Source of the DNA: an uncultured Eubacteriales bacterium
GTDB lineage: Bacteria; Bacillota; Clostridia; Peptostreptococcales; Anaerovoracaceae
Direction: 5' to 3'
Length of the DNA stretch: 64,000 nucleotides
Assembly: GCA_902786855.1 (NCBI GenBank)
Contig: CADAEH010000001.1
Coordinates: 124,001-188,000 of the forward strand
Part shown: one piece after another, positions 1 through 8,117 of the stretch
How the letters are laid out: the number at the start of each line of letters is the position of its first letter
Position numbering within the stretch: position 1 is the stretch's first letter
The notes under the pieces: generated by a model
Seen by the model: only the letters and a program-made list of their open reading frames with translations
What the model was told of the DNA's origin: nothing
The model's database searches: none
Translations under genes and position numbers: made by a program

Positions 1-802
1 AAGCAACAGTCATATTCTCTACTTTGAGAATAACATCACCAGGTTTAGCAGGCTCTTTATCAACTACCATGTTGACATCACGGCCTACCATCATGCGGCT
101 CATCTCTTCCTTGGAAGTAGTAGCAACATCTACAGTACCAATGTACTTACCGCGGCGGAGAACTGTAACTCTGTCAGCAACAGCTTTGATCTCGTTCAGC
201 TTGTGTGTGATAAACAGGATCGATTTACCTTCTGCTCTGAGGTTATTCATGATCTCCATCAATTCTTCGATTTCCTGCGGTGTGAGCACGGCAGTAGGCT
301 CGTCGAAAATGAGGATCTCATTGTCCCTGAAGAGCATCTTGAGGATCTCTGTCCTCTGCTGCATTCCTACTGTGATGTCTTCGATCTTGGCGTCCGGATC
401 TACATGAAGACCATACTTTTCAGAAAGTGCCTTGACCTTGGCTCTCGCTTCATCCATCTGAAGCACGCCGCCCTTAGTCGACTCAACGCCGAGGATGATA
501 TTCTCCAGTACAGTAAAACACTGGACCAGCTTGAAGTGCTGATGAACCATTCCTATACCAAGATCGTTGGCGTCATTAGGATTGTTGATTTTTACCTCTT
601 TTCCGTCCTTTTTGATTACTCCTTCTTCAGCCTGATACAGACCGAAGAGAACGGACATGAGGGTAGATTTTCCGGCACCGTTCTCACCGAGCAGGGCATG
701 GATTTCTCCTCTGCGAAGCTGCAGGGTAATATTGTCATTAGCAATAATGCCGGGGAATCTCTTTGTGATGTTTACCATTTCTATGGCATAAGGTGCATCC
801 AT
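1..802 (-). CDS. Nucleoside/BMP-type ABC transporter ATP-binding protein (3' end cut by window edge)
   Basis: ATPase subunit expected to energise uptake of a nucleoside-like solute delivered by the lipoprotein encoded just upstream (953-2089). My translation of the minus strand gives 267 codons without a stop. The Walker A is GENGAGKST, the signature is the VGMQQR variant typical of the YufO/sugar-nucleoside group, the Walker B is ILIFDEPTA, and an H-loop reads FITHK. Family members are about 500 aa with two ATPase modules; here the first module and the start of the second are inside the window. The start ATG at 802 has a GGAGGG ribosome site about 9 nt upstream. It follows the binding-protein gene by 150 nt containing a terminator hairpin, so it is probably expressed at a lower level. 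The substrate is inferred from the binding-protein family only. Confidence 0.88.
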   Translation of the reverse strand, partial: MDAPYAIEMVNITKRFPGIIANDNITLQLRRGEIHALLGENGAGKSTLMSVLFGLYQAEEGVIKKDGKEVKINNPNDANDLGIGMVHQHFKLVQCFTVLENIILGVESTKGGVLQMDEARAKVKALSEKYGLHVDPDAKIEDITVGMQQRTEILKMLFRDNEILIFDEPTAVLTPQEIEELMEIMNNLRAEGKSILFITHKLNEIKAVADRVTVLRRGKYIGTVDVATTSKEEMSRMMVGRDVNMVVDKEPAKPGDVILKVENMTVA

Positions 803-880
803 AAAATCTGTCCCTCCATCATATAAAATTCCCAATAGTTTACCTCTTTAAATATAGCAGAAAACATAATATCTAACAAT

Positions 881-920
881 AAAAAGACGATCCCGACACC
901 TACCGGAACCGTCTTTTTTT
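881..920 (-). terminator. Intrinsic terminator/attenuator between the BMP lipoprotein and ABC ATPase genes
   Basis: Read on the minus strand this is a long hairpin. AAAAAGACGG...CGTCTTTTT pairs over about 16 positions with a few G-U pairs and ends in a T run. It sits after the binding-protein stop and before the ATPase start, an arrangement that usually makes binding protein in excess over the membrane complex. The perfect A/T ends make it potentially bidirectional. Confidence 0.75.
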
Positions 921-952
921 AATTATTTCTAATTGTTATTCAGAACAGATCA

Positions 953-2089
953 TTAGCCCTTGATAGCGCCCTGATCATCAACCTTAACTGCTGTTGTTGC
1001 AGGAATAGCATCGATGTCAGCGGAAACTGTTCTTGTTCCGTCGAAGAGCTCTTTTACAAGAGTCTCATAGTCAGCCCGCTGGAATCCATCACCCCACTGT
1101 GTTGAATCCGGAAGCTGTACATAGTTCTCAGAAGGAACTTCTGATACGAGACCGAGGTTCTGGATCTGGCCTGCATAATCTTCCCACTTGCCTTCCTGGA
1201 TAGCTCCGAGGAGTGTGTTAACTGTAGCTCCGAGACCCTTCATAGCGGATGTAACTGTCATGCCTTCACCGTAAGCGCCGTCGATGATTCCCTGCTGGTC
1301 AACGTCTACACCGATTACCTTGCCGCCTGTCTTTGCAGCAGCTTCAGCAGCGGATGAATAGATGCCGCCGCCGCAAGCGAATACGCACTCTGTGCCTGAG
1401 CCGTACCATGTGTCCATAGCAGCTGTGATATCAGCATCGCCGAAGAACTGTCCGCCATATACGTACTTAATCTCTACGCCTTCAACTCCGCCTTCGGAAG
1501 CTGCAGCGTCAGCACCCTGAACGAATCCATGACCGTATCTCTGTACAGCAGGAACTGCCATTCCGCCGAGGAATCCAAGCTTGGTGTAACCGAGCTTAAC
1601 AGCAGCATAGCCAGCCATGTAACCAGCGAGCTCTTCCTGATAAACAGCACTGTATACGTTAGGTCCGTCAAATTCTCTCTCACCATAAGCAGTGAGGTCG
1701 CCTTCACTTACGTCAAGAGCAACGAACTTAACATCCTCATAAAGAGGCGCTACTTCATAAATAGCATTAGCGAATGCGTAACCAGGCATTACGATTACAT
1801 TGTAGCCTTCCTCGATTGCTTCCTCGATTGAAGAAACACGGTCAGCATCAGCATCGGAAGCAGGCTTCTTATAAGTGAACTCAACACCGTTTGCCTCACA
1901 ATAAGCCTTGCATGCTTCATAAGTTGTCTGGTTGAATGACTGGTCAGTGATATCACCATAGTCTGTGACCATAGCTACCTTCATTTCAGAATCACCATCC
2001 GATGAGCCTGAATCTGATCCGCCGCCCCCGCAAGCTGCAAATGAGAATACCATCAGAGCTGCGAGGAGAATAACAAGAAACTTCTTCAT
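953..2089 (-). CDS. BMP family (Med/BmpA-like) ABC transporter substrate-binding lipoprotein
   Basis: 378-aa extracellular solute-binding lipoprotein. The N-terminus is a lysine-led hydrophobic signal ending in a lipobox (SFAAC), followed by a Gly/Ser-rich linker. The body matches the BMP/PnrA periplasmic-binding fold: an early VTDYGDITDQSFNQ motif, a central FLGGMAVPAVQRYGHGF segment, and a VIGVDVDQQG motif near residue 270. PnrA-type members bind purine nucleosides; this specificity is family knowledge, not shown here. I chose the ATG at 2089 over the in-frame one at 2110 because GGAGGG lies 6 nt upstream and the signal peptide begins there. It is followed by an attenuating hairpin and then the ATPase gene. 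It diverges from thymidine kinase, fitting a nucleoside-salvage neighbourhood. Confidence 0.92.
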   Translation of the reverse strand: MKKFLVILLAALMVFSFAACGGGGSDSGSSDGDSEMKVAMVTDYGDITDQSFNQTTYEACKAYCEANGVEFTYKKPASDADADRVSSIEEAIEEGYNVIVMPGYAFANAIYEVAPLYEDVKFVALDVSEGDLTAYGEREFDGPNVYSAVYQEELAGYMAGYAAVKLGYTKLGFLGGMAVPAVQRYGHGFVQGADAAASEGGVEGVEIKYVYGGQFFGDADITAAMDTWYGSGTECVFACGGGIYSSAAEAAAKTGGKVIGVDVDQQGIIDGAYGEGMTVTSAMKGLGATVNTLLGAIQEGKWEDYAGQIQNLGLVSEVPSENYVQLPDSTQWGDGFQRADYETLVKELFDGTRTVSADIDAIPATTAVKVDDQGAIKG

Positions 2090-2282
2090 AATTTCCCTCC
2101 TCAAGGTCATAAATGAAATTACTATATGTCAGGAAACCCTATGTTTCCATACGGATAAATTATAAAACATTGCATTTAAAAAATGAATATATATTGGCAC
2201 ATTTTTTCTCCTTTGCGTGACACATAATATCTGATGTAGTAATATTTTTACATAAATATAAAAAAGAGGAGGACCTTCATAT

Positions 2283-2867
2283 ATGGCAAAGCTATACTTT
2301 AAATACGGTGCTATGGGTTCATCCAAATCGGCTCAGGCCCTGATAACAAAATTCAATTACGAAGAAAAGGGTATGAATGTATGGCTGATAAAACCGGGAA
2401 CTGATACCCGTGACGGTGCAGATATCATACAAAGCCGTATCGGTCTCAGAAAGCAGGCTCAGATAATATATCCTGATGATGATATCATTGAGGAATATCA
2501 CAAAGCCGGTGATCATGATGTCATAATAGCCGATGAGGCACAGTTCCTCACGCCTGAACAGATAGACGGCCTTCGTAAGCTGGTCGATGAAAATGACCTG
2601 CCGGTCTTATGTTTTGGACTCCGCACGGATTTTCTAACACATTTCTTTCCGGGTGCCAAAAGGCTTATGGAACTTGCCGATTCCATCACAGAGATCAAAA
2701 CTATCTGTGAATGCGGCAGAAAAGCAACAGTAAATGCCAGAATCGATGAAAACGGTAATGTCATTACCAAAGGAGATCAGGTCATGCTCGGAGGTAATGA
2801 CAGCTATACAGCAATGTGTCACAGATGCTGGATAAATAAAATAAAAGAGCAGGAAAAGCAACTTTAA
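2283..2867 (+). CDS. tdk: Thymidine kinase (class II, zinc-binding)
   Basis: Phosphorylates thymidine (and deoxyuridine) with ATP in the salvage route to dTMP. At 194 aa it has the usual length. The P-loop is GAMGSSKSA at residues 9-17, and the DEAQF motif at 84-88 carries the catalytic Glu. Four cysteines (142, 144, 179, 182) form the structural zinc site of the lasso domain. A strong GAGGAGG site precedes the ATG. It is the first gene of a rightward nucleoside-salvage group with psuK and psuG, and is divergent from the BMP transporter. Confidence 0.96.
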   Translation: MAKLYFKYGAMGSSKSAQALITKFNYEEKGMNVWLIKPGTDTRDGADIIQSRIGLRKQAQIIYPDDDIIEEYHKAGDHDVIIADEAQFLTPEQIDGLRKLVDENDLPVLCFGLRTDFLTHFFPGAKRLMELADSITEIKTICECGRKATVNARIDENGNVITKGDQVMLGGNDSYTAMCHRCWINKIKEQEKQL

Positions 2868-2922
2868 ATTACAGATCAAAATCGTTAAATCATAATATAA
2901 TTACAGATATTGAAATATTATT

Positions 2923-3918
2923 ATGGAAAATAAACGAAAAATAACAGTAATAGGTGCTGCAAATATTGATATAGGAGGAACTCCTTACAGACCTCTGATC
3001 ATAGAAGATTCTAATCCGGGCACCATAAAAATAAGTTTTGGCGGTGTAGGAAGAAACATCGCTCATGATCTTGCGATGCTTGGCGCAGATGTATGTTTTA
3101 TCACTGCTGTCGGAAACGACAGTCTTGGAAAAGATCTTCTGGATGAATGTAAAAAAGTCGGGATCAACACTTCACATGTGATCGTTTCAGACGGAAGCAG
3201 ATCATCGATGTATATGTATATCAATGATGTGAACGGAGATATGAATATAGCTCTTTCATATGTTGATATCGTACAGAATATTACACCGGAATATTTAGAT
3301 TCTGTAGCAGACATCATAAATGCATCAGATGCAGTAGTTACAGACTGTAATATCACTCAGGAAGCATTTTTTCACTTAAAAGATTTATGTAAAGTTCCAC
3401 TTTATGTTGATACAGTTTCAGTCACGCATGCTGAGAAAATAAAAAATCATCTTGAAGGAATAGATACATTAAAGCCTAATCTTCTTGAAGCGGAATATCT
3501 TACAGATATTAAAATCGATAGTGAAGAAGACTGCCTTGAAGCTGCACTTTCAATTATTGAACAGGGTGTAAAAAGAGTATTTATCACAATGGGCAATAAA
3601 GGAATTGTAGCAGCAGACAGGAATCGTGCCATCATTGCTGAAAAATATCCTGTTACTGTAAAATGTACGACCGGTGCAGGAGATGCTGCAATGGCAGCCA
3701 TATTATGGTCATCACTCAATAATGATAATGATCTTATCCACGCATCAAAATCAGCAAATTCAGCAGCATCGCTTACGATAGCATCTGATTTTACTAATGC
3801 GCCGGATCTGAATGAAAAAAATATTTACAAAATGATAGATGATAATCTGATAAAGATACGTTATTTTTATAAAAACTCAGATTATTTATCATTGATCACT
3901 AATAATGAAGATGTTTAG
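2923..3918 (+). CDS. psuK: PfkB-family carbohydrate kinase, probably pseudouridine kinase
   Basis: 331-aa ribokinase-fold enzyme. The N-terminal part has the substrate-binding GGVGRNIAHDLAMLG element, and TTGAGDA around residues 249-255 supplies the anion hole and catalytic Asp254. The family phosphorylates sugars or nucleosides. The assignment to pseudouridine 5'-phosphorylation rests on the next gene, 35 nt downstream, being pseudouridine-5'-phosphate glycosidase. No good Shine-Dalgarno is seen before the ATG, and the gap to tdk is only 55 nt, so the gene is probably read from the tdk transcript. The gene is AT-rich like its neighbours near the origin. Confidence 0.88.
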   Translation: MENKRKITVIGAANIDIGGTPYRPLIIEDSNPGTIKISFGGVGRNIAHDLAMLGADVCFITAVGNDSLGKDLLDECKKVGINTSHVIVSDGSRSSMYMYINDVNGDMNIALSYVDIVQNITPEYLDSVADIINASDAVVTDCNITQEAFFHLKDLCKVPLYVDTVSVTHAEKIKNHLEGIDTLKPNLLEAEYLTDIKIDSEEDCLEAALSIIEQGVKRVFITMGNKGIVAADRNRAIIAEKYPVTVKCTTGAGDAAMAAILWSSLNNDNDLIHASKSANSAASLTIASDFTNAPDLNEKNIYKMIDDNLIKIRYFYKNSDYLSLITNNEDV

Positions 3919-3953
3919 TCAACATTTCTAGCAGAGAGGAGAATAATAAAATA

Positions 3954-4865
3954 ATGAACAATTATCTTGATATAAAACCTGAAGTAAAAGAAGCTCTTGA
4001 AAGCGGAAAACCAGTTGTTGCTCTTGAATCAACAATCATTTCTCATGGTATGCCTTATCCTCAGAATGTTGAAACTGCTCTTCAGGTAGAGCAGATCATA
4101 AGAGACAATGGTGCAGTACCGGCAACGATTGCTATTATCGGCGGCAGACTCAAAGCAGGTCTGACTCCTGAAGAAATCGAATATTTCGGAAAAAAAGGAC
4201 CTGAAATCACTAAGGCATCAAGAAGAGATCTGGCAATGCTATGTGCTAAGGGAGAAGACGGTGCATGCACGGTAACTACTACCATGATGATCGCACATAT
4301 GGCAGGCATCAAAGTTTTTGCTACCGGCGGAATCGGAGGAGTACACAGAGGAGCAGAAATCACAATGGATATCAGTGCAGATCTGGAAGAACTGGCACAG
4401 ACACCTGTAATGGTAATATGTGCAGGCTGCAAATCCATCCTGGATATAGGTCTGACTCTTGAATATCTTGAAACACACGGTGTTCCTGTAATAGGTTTCG
4501 GAACCGAAGACATGCCGGCTTTCTATACTCAGAAGAGCGGTTTCAAAGTGGACTATAAAGTAGACAGCCCGGCAGAGCTGGCAAAATTCTTCAATACGCA
4601 TCTTGAATTAGGACTCAGAGGAGGTATCCTTGTAGGAAATCCTATACCTGATGAATATTCAATGGATCCTGATGTGATCAATCCTGCAATTGACGCTGCA
4701 ATAGAAGAATGCAATAAACTGGGGATCAAAGGAAAGGCAACCACTCCGTTCCTCCTGGCAAAAGTAAAGGAGATAACAGGAGGAGACAGCCTTGATTCCA
4801 ATATCAGACTGGTATTCAATAATGCAAAAGTCGCAGCACTCACAGCAGCTCAATTATCTAAATAG
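3954..4865 (+). CDS. psuG: Pseudouridine-5'-phosphate glycosidase
   Basis: Cleaves the C-C glycosidic bond of pseudouridine 5'-phosphate to uracil and ribose 5-phosphate. The 303 aa match the family length. Conserved blocks include VALESTIISHGMPYP near the N-terminus, the glycine-rich FATGGIGGVHRGAE, and CAGCKSILD, whose Lys160 corresponds to the Schiff-base lysine known in the E. coli enzyme. GAGAGGAG precedes the ATG. It follows the kinase directly, completing the two-step route. The structured repeat at 4894-4993 lies just past the stop and can serve as terminator for both this gene and the convergent dnaN. Confidence 0.95.
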   Translation: MNNYLDIKPEVKEALESGKPVVALESTIISHGMPYPQNVETALQVEQIIRDNGAVPATIAIIGGRLKAGLTPEEIEYFGKKGPEITKASRRDLAMLCAKGEDGACTVTTTMMIAHMAGIKVFATGGIGGVHRGAEITMDISADLEELAQTPVMVICAGCKSILDIGLTLEYLETHGVPVIGFGTEDMPAFYTQKSGFKVDYKVDSPAELAKFFNTHLELGLRGGILVGNPIPDEYSMDPDVINPAIDAAIEECNKLGIKGKATTPFLLAKVKEITGGDSLDSNIRLVFNNAKVAALTAAQLSK

Positions 4866-4893
4866 ATTTCTATAAATCATAATATAATATAAA

Positions 4894-4993
4894 AAAGAGA
4901 ATATATATTGCGCAGGGAAGCGGTCGACCCTCGGTGCGAAGTCCAACGTCGAAGACGTTGGATCTAGCGACCGAAGCAATATATATTCTCTTT
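4894..4993. repeat. Structured repeat, copy A: 18-bp inverted arms around a conserved 64-nt core
   Basis: Left arm AAAGAGAATATATATTGC (4894-4911) and its perfect complement (4976-4993) enclose 64 nt. Within the core, CGGTCG (4921-4926) pairs with CGACCG (4968-4973). The apical hairpin is TCCAACGTC-GAA-GACGTTGGA (4942-4962). The core is 61/64 identical, in opposite orientation, to copy B at 17963-18060, with 57 nt continuously identical (4919-4975). Both outer ends run into T tracts on the strand read (TTTCCTTTTT on plus, a six-T run on minus). Lying between convergent psuG and dnaN, this copy looks like a bidirectional terminator carrying an insert in its loop. Function is unknown. Confidence 0.9.
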
Positions 4994-5020
4994 CCTTTTT
5001 ATTTTAATTATTAATTATTT

Positions 5021-6124
5021 TTAATTCATTCTGATTGGAAGTATCAGATATGAGTATTTGTCTCCTTTGAGTGGCTTTATCACGCAAGGGCTGATGCTGT
5101 CCTTGAAATTCATGATGATCTCTTCATCTTCAATGACGCTGAGAGCATCTTTAAGATATTTTGAATTAAGTCCTATATTCAGGCTCTCTCCGTCATTTAT
5201 GACTTCTACTTTTTCTTCTATATTTCCTTCTTCGTTGAGAGACTTGATTACAATGATTTCTTTTTCTATATCAAATCTAATAAGATTATTGTTCTGCACT
5301 GAAGCAAGGAGAGATGCTCTTTCAGTACTTTTAAGGATATCATTTCTCTTTACTCTTACATTGATGTTGCCCTGTTTATTAAGGATCCTGCCGTAATCAA
5401 TGAACTTCCCGGAGAATGTATTGATAATAACTTTATTATTATCAAATTTCATTACTGCCTTTCCATCCGCTATTTCAAAGCTCATCTGGTCATCGCCGTC
5501 ATCACTTATGATCTTGGCAGTTTCATTGATGAGTTTTGCAGGGATAACAACACTCATTTCTCTTTTATTATCAGCATCTATGCTGTAGGTAGCTATCCTG
5601 TAAGGATCAACACCTACCATTTTCATTTTTCCATCTTTTATTTCAAGAAGAACTCCGGTAAGGATACCGTTGAAATCATCTGTAGATGCACTGAAAGCTG
5701 TTTTTCTTATCAGTTTTTTTACATCTTCCTTACTTAAATAAATAGGATCTACACCGTCATCGATATAGAGTTTTGGAAATTCATCAGATCTGAAACATAT
5801 GAGTTCAGAATTAGAACCTCCGCACTTTATCATGATCTTCACTGATGAAGGATCGTAGTTTATCATGATCTCTTCTTCAGGAAGCTTATTTACTATAGCG
5901 CTGAATAGTTTTGCAGGTACTACGAATGAACAGTCTTCGTTACACTGAACAGCGATTGAAGATTCTATGGTCATATTGGTATCTGTCGCTGTAAGCTTCA
6001 TAATATTATCGCTTACTTCAACAAGAATTCCTTCAAGTATGTTTGAAGTAGATCTGACCGGGACTGAATGAGATACATTAGCCAGAGCTTTATTCATATC
6101 ATTTCTGCTGCAGTAGATTTTCAT
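5021..6124 (-). CDS. dnaN: DNA polymerase III subunit beta (sliding clamp)
   Basis: 367-aa processivity clamp of the replicative polymerase, with three clamp-fold domains of about 120 residues. The N-terminus (MKIYCSRNDMNKALANVSHSV) and the C-terminal PLKGDKYSYLILPIRMN strand, which carries the ...LPIR motif forming the peptide-binding pocket, are both intact. The gene is AT-rich, as is usual beside the origin. It lies 162 nt after dnaA on the same strand with DnaA-box-like sites between, and converges on psuG across repeat copy A. Confidence 0.97.
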   Translation of the reverse strand: MKIYCSRNDMNKALANVSHSVPVRSTSNILEGILVEVSDNIMKLTATDTNMTIESSIAVQCNEDCSFVVPAKLFSAIVNKLPEEEIMINYDPSSVKIMIKCGGSNSELICFRSDEFPKLYIDDGVDPIYLSKEDVKKLIRKTAFSASTDDFNGILTGVLLEIKDGKMKMVGVDPYRIATYSIDADNKREMSVVIPAKLINETAKIISDDGDDQMSFEIADGKAVMKFDNNKVIINTFSGKFIDYGRILNKQGNINVRVKRNDILKSTERASLLASVQNNNLIRFDIEKEIIVIKSLNEEGNIEEKVEVINDGESLNIGLNSKYLKDALSVIEDEEIIMNFKDSISPCVIKPLKGDKYSYLILPIRMN

Positions 6125-6286
6125 GACGGTATCCCTTTCGTTATTTTTATATATTTATTTTAGTATTAATAGTAAGCCCTGTGAATAATGTGGAAAACTC
6201 ATGCTGTCATTGAAAAATTAAGGTTTTTTGCATTTTCAAATAGTGTAAAACACAGTTAATAATAAGGGTAAAAGATGTTAAAAACT
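6125..6286. other. dnaA-dnaN spacer with DnaA boxes (second part of a bipartite origin candidate)
   Basis: An AT-rich spacer. TGTGAATAA at 6180-6188 is a perfect TTATNCACA box on the minus strand. It is followed directly by TGTGGAAAA at 6189-6197 (TTTTCCACA on minus, one mismatch). In Bacillus the dnaA-dnaN spacer carries the unwinding element; a similar role here is inference. Confidence 0.6.
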
Positions 6287-7627
6287 TTATCTGCCGGCAT
6301 TGAGCTTGGCTTTTATCGTTTCAATATTCTCCCTCAGTTCCTCATCATACTTAAGTTCAGACTCTATTTTTTCAACAGCATGTATAACTGTTGAATAATG
6401 TCTGTTTCCGAAGAGCTTTCCTATCTTAGGAAGAGAAAGATCTGTAGTTTCTCTGCACAGATACATAGCTACCTGACGCGGGAGAGTGATCTCAGCATTT
6501 CTCTTAGGTGAATCTATATCTGAAAGTTTTATCTTATAATGATTTGCTACAGTTGATCTTATTCTTTCAGGAGCAACTGCCTGTTCATTATCCTTGACTA
6601 TATCCTTAAGAATGTTCTTTGCATTATCAATTGTGATCTTTTCGTGCAGCAGCTGTGAAAAACTGACCACTCTGTTATAGGCACCTTCAAGTTCTCTGAT
6701 GTTATCTTTTACCTGGTCAGCAATGAAACAGAGAACATTATAAACATCATCAGTTATTTCTATATTAGACTTGGCTGCAAAATTCTTAAGGATAGCTACT
6801 CTTGTTTCATAATCAGGAGGCTGGATATCAGCTATCATGTTCCAACTGAATCTTGTTCTGAGTCTTTCATCCAGTCCCTTCAGACTTACAGGAGGACAGT
6901 CACTTGTAATGACGATCTGTTTATTGTTCTGGTAAAGAGCTTCAAATGTGTGGAAAAATTCTTCCTGTGTAGCTTCTTTTCCTTCAAGAAACTGTATATC
7001 ATCTATAAGAAGAACATCGAGTTTACGATATTTGTTACGAAAACTTCTGGTTTTATTATCATTTATTGCAGTGATCAGTTCATTAGTGAACATCTCTGCG
7101 GAAACGTAAAGAACTTTTGAAGCAGGATTATTCCTTATTATATGTACACCTATAGCCTGCATGAGATGAGTTTTTCCCAGGCCGGATCCCCCGTAAATAA
7201 AAAGAGGATTATAGATGTCTCCCGGAGATTCAGCAACAGCTACACTTACCGCATGTGCATACTTATTGGAATTACCTACTACAAAATTTTCAAAATTAAA
7301 CCTAGGATTGAAAAGTTTCTCCTGATTAAGAGAATTTCTCATCCTGGTTGTATCGATCTTAGGCGCGTCGTATTCTTTTTCCTGCTTGATTACTACTCTG
7401 TATTCCTTATCAAGACTACTGTTCAGAGCATTCTGTATCTGAGTAAGATAATGGTCAGCGATATGATTGATCAGCTTTGCATGACCGGGCCATGCAAGAT
7501 AAATAATACCTGTTTCTTCCTCTATATGATGGATAGAGAGGGGAGAAATCCAGGTATCGTAGCTCAGATTGGTAGTATTTGCTTTGAGGTAGTTAAGAGT
7601 AGTACCCCATATCTTGTTTTTATCCAA
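6287..7627 (-). CDS. dnaA: Chromosomal replication initiator protein DnaA
   Basis: AAA+ initiator that binds DnaA boxes and opens the origin. Domain I is at the N-terminus (IWGTTLNYL...SYDTWISPL). Domain III has Walker A GGSGLGKTHL and Walker B LLIDDIQFL. Domain IV carries the DNA-binding signature in PRQVAMYLCRETTDLSLPKIGKLFGNRHYSTV (shown in part). I chose the TTG start at 7627 (446 aa) because AGGAG lies 7 nt upstream. An in-frame GTG at 7654 would add nine residues but has no ribosome site. The promoter at 7655-7684 contains a DnaA-box-like site in its spacer, suggesting autoregulation. Confidence 0.95.
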   Translation of the reverse strand: MDKNKIWGTTLNYLKANTTNLSYDTWISPLSIHHIEEETGIIYLAWPGHAKLINHIADHYLTQIQNALNSSLDKEYRVVIKQEKEYDAPKIDTTRMRNSLNQEKLFNPRFNFENFVVGNSNKYAHAVSVAVAESPGDIYNPLFIYGGSGLGKTHLMQAIGVHIIRNNPASKVLYVSAEMFTNELITAINDNKTRSFRNKYRKLDVLLIDDIQFLEGKEATQEEFFHTFEALYQNNKQIVITSDCPPVSLKGLDERLRTRFSWNMIADIQPPDYETRVAILKNFAAKSNIEITDDVYNVLCFIADQVKDNIRELEGAYNRVVSFSQLLHEKITIDNAKNILKDIVKDNEQAVAPERIRSTVANHYKIKLSDIDSPKRNAEITLPRQVAMYLCRETTDLSLPKIGKLFGNRHYSTVIHAVEKIESELKYDEELRENIETIKAKLNAGR

Positions 7628-7654
7628 ATCTCTGCTCCTAGTGGTTATGTACAC

Positions 7655-7684
7655 ATTTTACATAAAGTTTTCCACATATGTAAA
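7655..7684 (-). promoter_or_regulatory. Predicted dnaA promoter with embedded DnaA box
   Basis: On the minus strand, TTTACA (7684-7679) and TAAAAT (7660-7655) are separated by 18 nt, a good sigma-A match. The spacer contains TGTGGAAAA (plus-strand TTTTCCACA, 7668-7676), a one-mismatch DnaA box. Bound DnaA would cover the core promoter. Confidence 0.65.
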
Positions 7685-7863
7685 GTCTTGAAATTTCATA
7701 AAAAGAGTGTCTAAAAATAGTCAAAAAAATAGTTATCCACATATTGTTGATAAAGTTGTTAATAAGTAAAAAGGGACACTATATATTGTTGATAAGTGGT
7801 TTTTTGTACCAATTGTATTAAATTAAAAAACTACTGCAGAACAAAAGTGGACCGGAACTCATA

Positions 7864-7892
7864 TTGACTATAATAATTCATTAAATTATAAT
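7864..7892 (+). promoter_or_regulatory. Predicted sigma-A promoter of rpmH-rnpA-yidD-yidC-jag
   Basis: TTGACT (7864-7869), 17 nt, TATAAT (7887-7892): a near-consensus promoter about 75 nt upstream of rpmH, facing right. It is one of the strongest promoter matches in the window, as expected for a ribosomal-protein operon. Confidence 0.8.
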
Positions 7893-7969
7893 ATATCGGC
7901 GTATGCTCTTGAAATTCAGAGAGCAACATATTTCATTAACTACATTAATATATAGAAGGAGTAACAGAA

Positions 7970-8104
7970 ATGAAAAGAACTTATCAGCCAAAAAAGAGAC
8001 AGAGACTTAAGGAGCACGGATTCCGCAAGAGAATGGCAACAGCTAACGGCCGCAAGGTACTCAAGAGAAGAAGAGCAAGAGGAAGAAAGGCCCTCACAGT
8101 TTAA
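7970..8104 (+). CDS. rpmH: 50S ribosomal protein L34
   Basis: 44-aa basic ribosomal protein. The reading from ATG 7970 gives [12 protein letters not shown]...[12 protein letters not shown], the full family length with the conserved MKRTYQP opening and the HGFRKRM block. AGAAGGAG lies upstream of the start. It is the first gene of the rnpA-yidD-yidC-jag group and diverges from dnaA across oriC. Confidence 0.97.
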   Translation: MKRTYQPKKRQRLKEHGFRKRMATANGRKVLKRRRARGRKALTV

Positions 8105-8117
8105 TTATCAGGATCAG

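Larger units (their letters stand above)
7628..7969. other. Replication origin region (oriC) with DnaA-box cluster
   Basis: 342 nt without a gene between divergent dnaA and rpmH. The plus strand carries a perfect box TTATCCACA at 7733-7741 and TTTTCCACA at 7668-7676. The minus strand carries TTATCAACA at 7745-7753 and 7787-7795, and TTATTAACA at 7757-7765. A further near-match, TTATCCAAA, at 7620-7628 overlaps the dnaA start. The stretch 7800-7900 is strongly AT-rich and holds the rpmH promoter. The gene context and the box cluster together support a chromosomal origin. The unwinding site cannot be placed with certainty. Confidence 0.85.

Noticed and set aside
24-826. Two overlapping plus-strand open frames at the left edge
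   Set aside because: They lie opposite the clear minus-strand ABC ATPase with Walker motifs, and their translations are low-complexity shadows.
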